A stretch of DNA of 64,000 bases from Plantibacter sp. VKM Ac-2880. Its GTDB lineage: Bacteria > Actinomycetota > Actinomycetes > Actinomycetales > Microbacteriaceae. Position numbers and translations under genes: made by a program. Positions within the stretch are counted from its first letter, which is position 1; each line of letters starts with the position of its first letter. Shown here piece after piece: positions 59,943-64,000 of the stretch. Below the pieces are notes generated by a model that worked only from the letters and a program-made list of their open reading frames with translations, ran no database searches and was not told where the DNA came from. Location: contig NZ_JADKSJ010000002.1 in the NCBI RefSeq assembly GCF_015351235.1, forward strand, positions 806,001 through 870,000. The letters run 5' to 3'.

Positions 59943-59982
59943 GCGGAAGCGTCGGAGGGTGTTCACCCTCCGACGCTTCCGC
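59943..59982. terminator. 19-bp perfect hairpin between binding-protein and permease genes
   Basis: GCGGAAGCGTCGGAGGGTG (59943-59961), loop TT, and its exact complement (59964-59982). It lies 26 bp after the binding-protein stop. No U-tract follows, so its likely effect is to protect the 5' part and reduce read-through, giving more binding protein than permease as in mal-type operons. Confidence 0.85.
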
Positions 59983-60008
59983 TCATGAGCAGCAGTTCCG
60001 GTTGTCGA

Positions 60009-61322
60009 TTACTCGGCGGACGGCCAGCCGGCTTCGATGTCCTTGAGCACCTGGTCGGTCTCGTCGCCGTTGATCCAGTTCACGAGGCCCTTCCAGAAGG
60101 TTCCGGCGCCGACGGCACCGGGCATCAGGTCGGAGGCGTCGAAGCGGAACGTGGTCTTCTCGTCCTGCAGGATCTCGATCGCCTGGCTGAGGATCGGCGT
60201 GGAGGCGTTGGCCGGGTCGAGGCCGTTGTTGGCGGAGATGACGCCGCCCAGCTTCACGCGGCTGTTCGCCCACTCGGCGCTCGACAGGTACTCCTGGACC
60301 TTGACGGTGCTCTCGTCGTCGCTGAACGCGCCGACGATCTCGCCACCACCGGTGACGGCGGTCTCGCCCTCTTCGATGCCGGGGGTCACGAAGGCCCACA
60401 CGTCACCGTCGGGAGCGACGGTCGCGCCGGCGTCCTCGAGGAAGCCGGAGAAGAACGATGCCTGGTGGTGCAGCGCGCAAGCGCCGGACGCGAGTGCCGG
60501 GGCGACATCGCCGAACTCCGTGGAGTTGATCGAGGTCACGTCACCGAAGCTGGCGTTGACGTATTCCGGGTTCTTGAGGATCTCGCCGGCCGAGTCGAAG
60601 GCTTCCTTGATCTTCGGGTCGGTGAACTTGACCTTGTTGGCCACCCAGTCGTCGTAGACGTCCGGGCCCTGCTGACGCAGGACGAGGTCTTCGATCCAGT
60701 CCGTGCCGGGCCAGCCCGACGCGTCGCCGGAGCCGAAGCCGGCGCACCAGGGGGCCGCGCCGGTCTTCTCCTGGATGGTCTTCGTCACGGCGAGCAGCTC
60801 GTCCCAGGTCTTCGGGACTTCGACGCCCCACTCGGCGAACTTCGACGGCTGGTACCAGATCAGGCCCTTGACGCTCGCCATGAGCGGAGCACCGTACAGG
60901 GTGTCGTTGACGGTGCCGTAGCGAGCCCAGTCCTTGGACCAGTACTTCTCGACGTTGGCGGTGACGCCCTCGGGCGCGGGCTTCAGGTAGTCGCGCTTGG
61001 CGAGGTCGGCCAGGAGGCCGGGCTGCGGGAAGATCGCGAGGTCGGGCGGGTTGCCGCCCTGCGCGCGGATACCGATCTGCGACTCGAACTCCTTGGAGGA
61101 CTCGTACTTGATCGTGATGCCGCTCTCCTTCTCGAAGTCGGCCCAGCTCTGCTCGAGCAGCTCCGCCTCGGTGTCGGCGATCGTGCCGTAGATGGTGACG
61201 GTCTTGTCGTCGTCGCCACCGCCACTGCTGCCGGATCCGCCTGAACAGGCGGTGAGCGCGACGCCCGCGACGGCCAGGACGGCCAGCGGCAGGGCCGTCC
61301 GGCGGGTCCGAATGAAACTCAT
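60009..61322 (-). CDS. alpha-glucoside-binding lipoprotein (AglE-like)
   Basis: A 437-residue solute-binding protein with signal peptide and lipobox ALTACSG (Cys near residue 26). AglE-type features: WSKDWARYGTVNDTLYGAP, GLIWYQPSKFAEWGVEVPKT, APWCAGFGSGDASGWPGTDW and IEDLVLRQQGPDVYDDW. Two Cys pairs suggest a disulfide in the mature protein. Probable ligands are maltose, trehalose or sucrose-type alpha-glucosides. GAGGAGG 6 nt before the ATG supports the start. Divergent from a LacI regulator with operator-like sites between. Confidence 0.92.
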   Translation of the reverse strand: MSFIRTRRTALPLAVLAVAGVALTACSGGSGSSGGGDDDKTVTIYGTIADTEAELLEQSWADFEKESGITIKYESSKEFESQIGIRAQGGNPPDLAIFPQPGLLADLAKRDYLKPAPEGVTANVEKYWSKDWARYGTVNDTLYGAPLMASVKGLIWYQPSKFAEWGVEVPKTWDELLAVTKTIQEKTGAAPWCAGFGSGDASGWPGTDWIEDLVLRQQGPDVYDDWVANKVKFTDPKIKEAFDSAGEILKNPEYVNASFGDVTSINSTEFGDVAPALASGACALHHQASFFSGFLEDAGATVAPDGDVWAFVTPGIEEGETAVTGGGEIVGAFSDDESTVKVQEYLSSAEWANSRVKLGGVISANNGLDPANASTPILSQAIEILQDEKTTFRFDASDLMPGAVGAGTFWKGLVNWINGDETDQVLKDIEAGWPSAE

Positions 61323-61353
61323 CTGTGTCCTCCTCATTGAGTGCTGCAGGTTC

Positions 61354-61378
61354 GAACGGCTCCAGGGTCGAGCCGTTC
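61354..61378. promoter_or_regulatory. 5'-UTR hairpin before the AglE-like gene
   Basis: GAACGGCTC (61354-61362) and GAGCCGTTC (61370-61378) are perfect complements with a 7-nt loop, about 20 nt ahead of the ribosome site on the minus-strand mRNA. It could stabilise the transcript or be a sugar-regulator site. Confidence 0.55.
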
Positions 61379-61412
61379 CGATGATGCACTGGTGCGGAAT
61401 CGGTCCGGATGC

Positions 61413-61424
61413 GGAACCGTTTCC
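61413..61424. promoter_or_regulatory. LacI-type operator 1 of the alpha-glucoside locus
   Basis: GGAACCGTTTCC, a dyad with central CG (one mismatched pair), 91 bp before the AglE-like ATG. Confidence 0.6.
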
Positions 61425-61486
61425 ATGCGTCAAAGTACTTCACCCCGGACCAGGATGCAAGCACGAGAACATAACGAAATAGACAG

Positions 61487-61500
61487 TGAGAGCGCTCCCA
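61487..61500. promoter_or_regulatory. LacI-type operator 2 of the alpha-glucoside locus
   Basis: TGAGAGCGCTCCCA differs by one base from TGGGAGCGCTCCCA, the consensus of CebR/CelR-type actinobacterial sugar repressors. It is 121 bp before the divergent LacI gene and 165 bp before the AglE-like gene. Confidence 0.65.
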
Positions 61501-61620
61501 CCGAAATCATGCGGATTTGCGGAGGAATCGTGGCCGAGCCGTTATGGATCCGTTCCATGATCGTGTTCCAGGTCTGTTCCAGATTCGCTATGGTGGTGCT
61601 ACCCAACGGAGGGAGTCGGC

Positions 61621-62670
61621 ATGAGTGGTGCCATCAGTGATGTCGCGGCCCTCGCCGGCGTTTCGAAAGCGACGGCCTCGCGAGCGCTCACCGGACGCGG
61701 ATACGTGTCGACCGAGACGCGCGAACGCGTCGTCCAGGCTGCGGCCACGATCGGTTACGTCGCGTCACCGATCGCCGCGAGCCTGTCCACGGGACGCACC
61801 CTGGCGATCGGTGTCCTCACCTCGTTCCTCAACCGCTGGTACTTCGGCGAGGTGCTCGAGGGAGCCGAGAGCGCGTTGCGCGCCAGGGGGTACGACCTGA
61901 CCCTGCACCATCTGCCGCCGGACGCCGCTGAACGCGACCGCATCTTCGACTCGTACCTCACGAACAAGCGCTTCGACGGCATGATCTCGATCGGCATCGA
62001 GGCCTCGCAGGACGAGATCGCCCGCCTGCTCGCGAACCCGAGGCCGCTGGTCTCGATCGGCGGGAACATCCGGGGCGCGCACTCGATCAACATCGACGAC
62101 CAGGCGATCGGGCGGGAGGCGACGGAGCACCTCATCACGCTCGGACACACCCGCATCGCGCACATCACCGGCCACGACGCCGAGCTGCAGACGGACACCG
62201 TCCACGGCCGGCGCCTCGCGGGATATCTCGCGGCGATGGAAGAGGCAGGCCTCGCGTCCACCGTGCACGTCCTGCCGGCGGTCCACTCGCTTCCCGGCGG
62301 GTACGAGGCCGCGGCCCAGCTGCTCCGGGACGCCCGGATCCGCCCGACGGCGGTCTTCGCGTCGACCGACGAGGTGGCGATCGGCATCATCATCGCCGCC
62401 AGACGCCTCGGGATCACCGTTCCGGCGGAGCTCTCGGTGATCGGCATCGACGGGCACTCCTACGCGGAGATGTTCGCGCTGACGACCTTCGAGCAGGAAC
62501 CCAGGGCGCAGGGTCGTCGCGCCGTCGAGATCCTGCTCCAAGACCTCGAGGAGGGCCGCCGCACCCAGGAGCCCGGCGGCGAGGTGGGTGGCGACGCGGT
62601 CACCGAGGTGCAGTGGCCGACGCGGCTCATGATCAGGCAGACCACGACGCGGCCCGAAGGGGCGGAGTGA
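61621..62670 (+). CDS. LacI-family regulator (AglR/CebR-like)
   Basis: A 349-residue repressor: ISDVAALAGVSKATASRALT (HTH), ligand domain with AIGVLTSFLNRWYFGEVLEG, FDGMISIGIE, GHTRIAHITGHDAE, AVFASTDEVAIGIIIAARRLG and LSVIGIDGHSYAEMFALTTFEQ. Divergent from the AglE-like gene with two LacI-type sites between, so it should repress the importer in the absence of sugar. GGAGG/GGGAG upstream of the ATG supports the start. Confidence 0.93.
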   Translation: MSGAISDVAALAGVSKATASRALTGRGYVSTETRERVVQAAATIGYVASPIAASLSTGRTLAIGVLTSFLNRWYFGEVLEGAESALRARGYDLTLHHLPPDAAERDRIFDSYLTNKRFDGMISIGIEASQDEIARLLANPRPLVSIGGNIRGAHSINIDDQAIGREATEHLITLGHTRIAHITGHDAELQTDTVHGRRLAGYLAAMEEAGLASTVHVLPAVHSLPGGYEAAAQLLRDARIRPTAVFASTDEVAIGIIIAARRLGITVPAELSVIGIDGHSYAEMFALTTFEQEPRAQGRRAVEILLQDLEEGRRTQEPGGEVGGDAVTEVQWPTRLMIRQTTTRPEGAE

Positions 62671-62703
62671 CGCTCCGACGTCCCCCCGGGGCGGCCGGAG
62701 CGG

Positions 62704-63996
62704 TCAGCTCGCGTCGGCTGCGGTGATCGCGATGGCCTCGTCGATGTCGCTCTCCACGGGCCCGTCGACCCGGACGAGGTGCTTGCGGCCGATGACGACG
62801 ATGAGCAGCGCGATCACGATCGACCCGGCGGCCACGTAGTAGGGCGCGGCAGGCGAGACGAGCTTCGCGATCTCCGCGGCGGCCGGTGGGGCGATCGCTC
62901 CCCCGAGGAACCGCACGGACGAGTAGGCGGAGGACGCGACGTTGCTCGGCAGGTCCGTCGCCTCCATCACAGCCTCGGTGAGGACGGTGTTCATCACGCC
63001 GAGCAGGAGGCCGCCGACGACGATGCAGACGATGAGGCCGGCCGTCGACTCGACGAGGAGCCCGCCGACCACGAGGTCGAGCGCGAGCAGGGGCAGCACC
63101 AGCTTGATGACCGAGGTCCGGCGCATCCGCGCGGTGAGCAGCGGCGCCACGAAGACACTCGTGATCGCCAGCGCGACGCCCCACCCGAAGAACGTGAACC
63201 CGAGTCCCATCGCGTCGAGCCCGAGCGGGAACGGCGAGTACGCCAGGAGGGTGAAGAAGCCGATGTTGTAGAAGAGCGCCGCCGAGGCGAGGATGCCGAG
63301 CGACGGGATCGCCAGGGCCCGGAACGGCGCCGACAGCTTCAGTGGCGTCGGCTTCGGCCCCTCCGTCTTCAGCAAGACCACGATCGCGATGAAGCCGACG
63401 GCCATGAGGGTCGCGGTCCCGAAGAACGGCCACTTCCAGCCGATCCCACCGAGGAGGCCGCCGAGGAGCGGGCCGATGGCGATGCCGAGCCCGAGCGCCG
63501 CCTCGTAGAGGATGATCGCGTTCGCACGACCACCGCTGGCCGCACCGACGATGGTCGCCAGCGCGGTCGAGATGAACAGGGCGTTGCCGAGTCCCCAGCC
63601 GGCACGGAACCCGATGACGGCGCCGACGGAGTCCGACAGCCCGGCGAGCAGGGCGAACACCACGACGAGCGCGAGGCCGATCAGCAGGGTGCGCTTGGCA
63701 CCGATCCGGCTCGAGAGCCAGCTCGTGAAGAGCATCGCGACGCCCGTGACCAGCAGATAGCTCGTGAAGAGCATCTCGGCCTGCGTCGGGGTGGCCTGCA
63801 GGTCTTCGGCGATGGCGGGCAGGATCGGGTCGACGAGGCCGATGCCCATGAACGCGATGACGCTGGCGAAGGCGACGGCCCAGACGGCCTTCGGCTGGTG
63901 GAGGATCCCGGCGAGTCCGCCGCCGTGACCGTGGCCGCCGGCCGGGTTCGACGTGGCGGTCGAGGGGACGGGGTGTGCAGCGGTGTCCCGGCTCAT
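62704..63996 (-). CDS. MFS exporter (DHA1 type)
   Basis: A 430-residue major facilitator with twelve predicted helices. N-terminus is His/Gly-rich (PAGGHGHGGGLAG, residues 18-30), then MGIGLVDPILPAIAEDL and TSYLLVTGVAMLFTSWLSSRIGAKRTLLIG (motif A, abridged SSRIGAKR) and the motif C-like region GLGIAIGPLLGG. Resembles drug-efflux DHA1 members. The ATG at 63996 is four bases from the window end, so a longer N-terminus cannot be excluded. Convergent with the LacI gene. Confidence 0.88.
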   Translation of the reverse strand: MSRDTAAHPVPSTATSNPAGGHGHGGGLAGILHQPKAVWAVAFASVIAFMGIGLVDPILPAIAEDLQATPTQAEMLFTSYLLVTGVAMLFTSWLSSRIGAKRTLLIGLALVVVFALLAGLSDSVGAVIGFRAGWGLGNALFISTALATIVGAASGGRANAIILYEAALGLGIAIGPLLGGLLGGIGWKWPFFGTATLMAVGFIAIVVLLKTEGPKPTPLKLSAPFRALAIPSLGILASAALFYNIGFFTLLAYSPFPLGLDAMGLGFTFFGWGVALAITSVFVAPLLTARMRRTSVIKLVLPLLALDLVVGGLLVESTAGLIVCIVVGGLLLGVMNTVLTEAVMEATDLPSNVASSAYSSVRFLGGAIAPPAAAEIAKLVSPAAPYYVAAGSIVIALLIVVIGRKHLVRVDGPVESDIDEAIAITAADAS

Positions 63997-64000
63997 GCGG

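Noticed and set aside
1-64000. tRNA, rRNA, IS elements or prophage genes
   Set aside because: No cloverleaf, rRNA segment, transposase or phage structural gene was recognised on either strand; short or unusual RNAs could have been missed by eye.

Overview
The window is a 64 kb piece of a high-GC actinobacterial chromosome. The family-level features (GTG/TTG starts, leaderless genes, many LacI regulators, ABC sugar importers without their own ATPase, a dispersed CTTCGACAGGCTCAGGGA repeat) suggest Microbacteriaceae, probably a plant- or soil-associated genus. That placement is inference; there is no rRNA or marker gene in the window. No tRNA, rRNA, IS element, prophage or CRISPR array was seen.

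Layout. 1-3.3 kb: ROK regulator fragment, GNAT acetyltransferase, a protein of unknown function, a YfcE-type phosphodiesterase and a lipoprotein. 3.35-3.91 kb: a 45-bp tandem array. 3.9-10.2 kb (minus): a thu-like operon of Gfo/Idh dehydrogenase, sugar-binding protein, two permeases, ThuA and a second Gfo/Idh. 10.4-14.4 kb: LacI regulator, xylA and xylB. 14.4-14.84 kb: a second repeat block. 14.9-16 kb: quinone-oxidoreductase-like protein. 15.9-21.3 kb (minus, three ATGA junctions or near-abutments): a LacI-DUF6807 fusion regulator, Gfo/Idh, an M24-fold protein lacking most metal ligands, and glycerate kinase. Divergent from it, 21.4-26 kb: a complete candidate oxidative uronate pathway (uronate dehydrogenase-like, enolase-superfamily enzyme, KdgD, ketoglutarate semialdehyde dehydrogenase). 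26.1-33.1 kb (minus): a second ABC importer with a DUF6807 (PmoA-like) protein, Gfo/Idh and esterase. 33.4-37.9 kb: Gfo/Idh, DUF993, TIM-barrel isomerase and LacI, with paired LacI-type operators in the divergent region. Together 3.9-38 kb is a carbohydrate-utilisation island for plant-derived sugars.

38-48 kb: an orphan DarT-family ADP-ribosyltransferase, an MFS exporter behind a SoxR-box promoter, metB plus cystathionine beta-synthase preceded by a leaderless Cys-rich leader peptide, and an MntR/MntH pair with a candidate MntR box, followed by DUF3105/DUF305 and a small antitoxin-like protein. 48.3-56.4 kb (minus): a DNA-binding protein, aquaporin, GntR-like regulator, MscS channel with a cyclic-nucleotide-binding domain translationally coupled to a Cache-HAMP nucleotide cyclase, and an ABC exporter. 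56.4-57.7 kb: an AbiEi-N/DUF559 gene bracketed by two copies of a palindromic element. 57.8-62.7 kb: an AglEFG-like alpha-glucoside importer with divergent LacI regulator. 62.7-64 kb: an MFS exporter.

Most interesting: (i) the LacI-DUF6807 fusion as a regulator-enzyme or regulator-sensor hybrid; (ii) the cyclase/cNMP-gated MscS/aquaporin cluster as a possible osmotic signalling module; (iii) three families of ~60-85 bp palindromic elements with conserved arms and variable interiors, plus a slippage-prone dispersed repeat that has entered a coding sequence; (iv) the Cys leader, SoxR-box and leaderless control sites.
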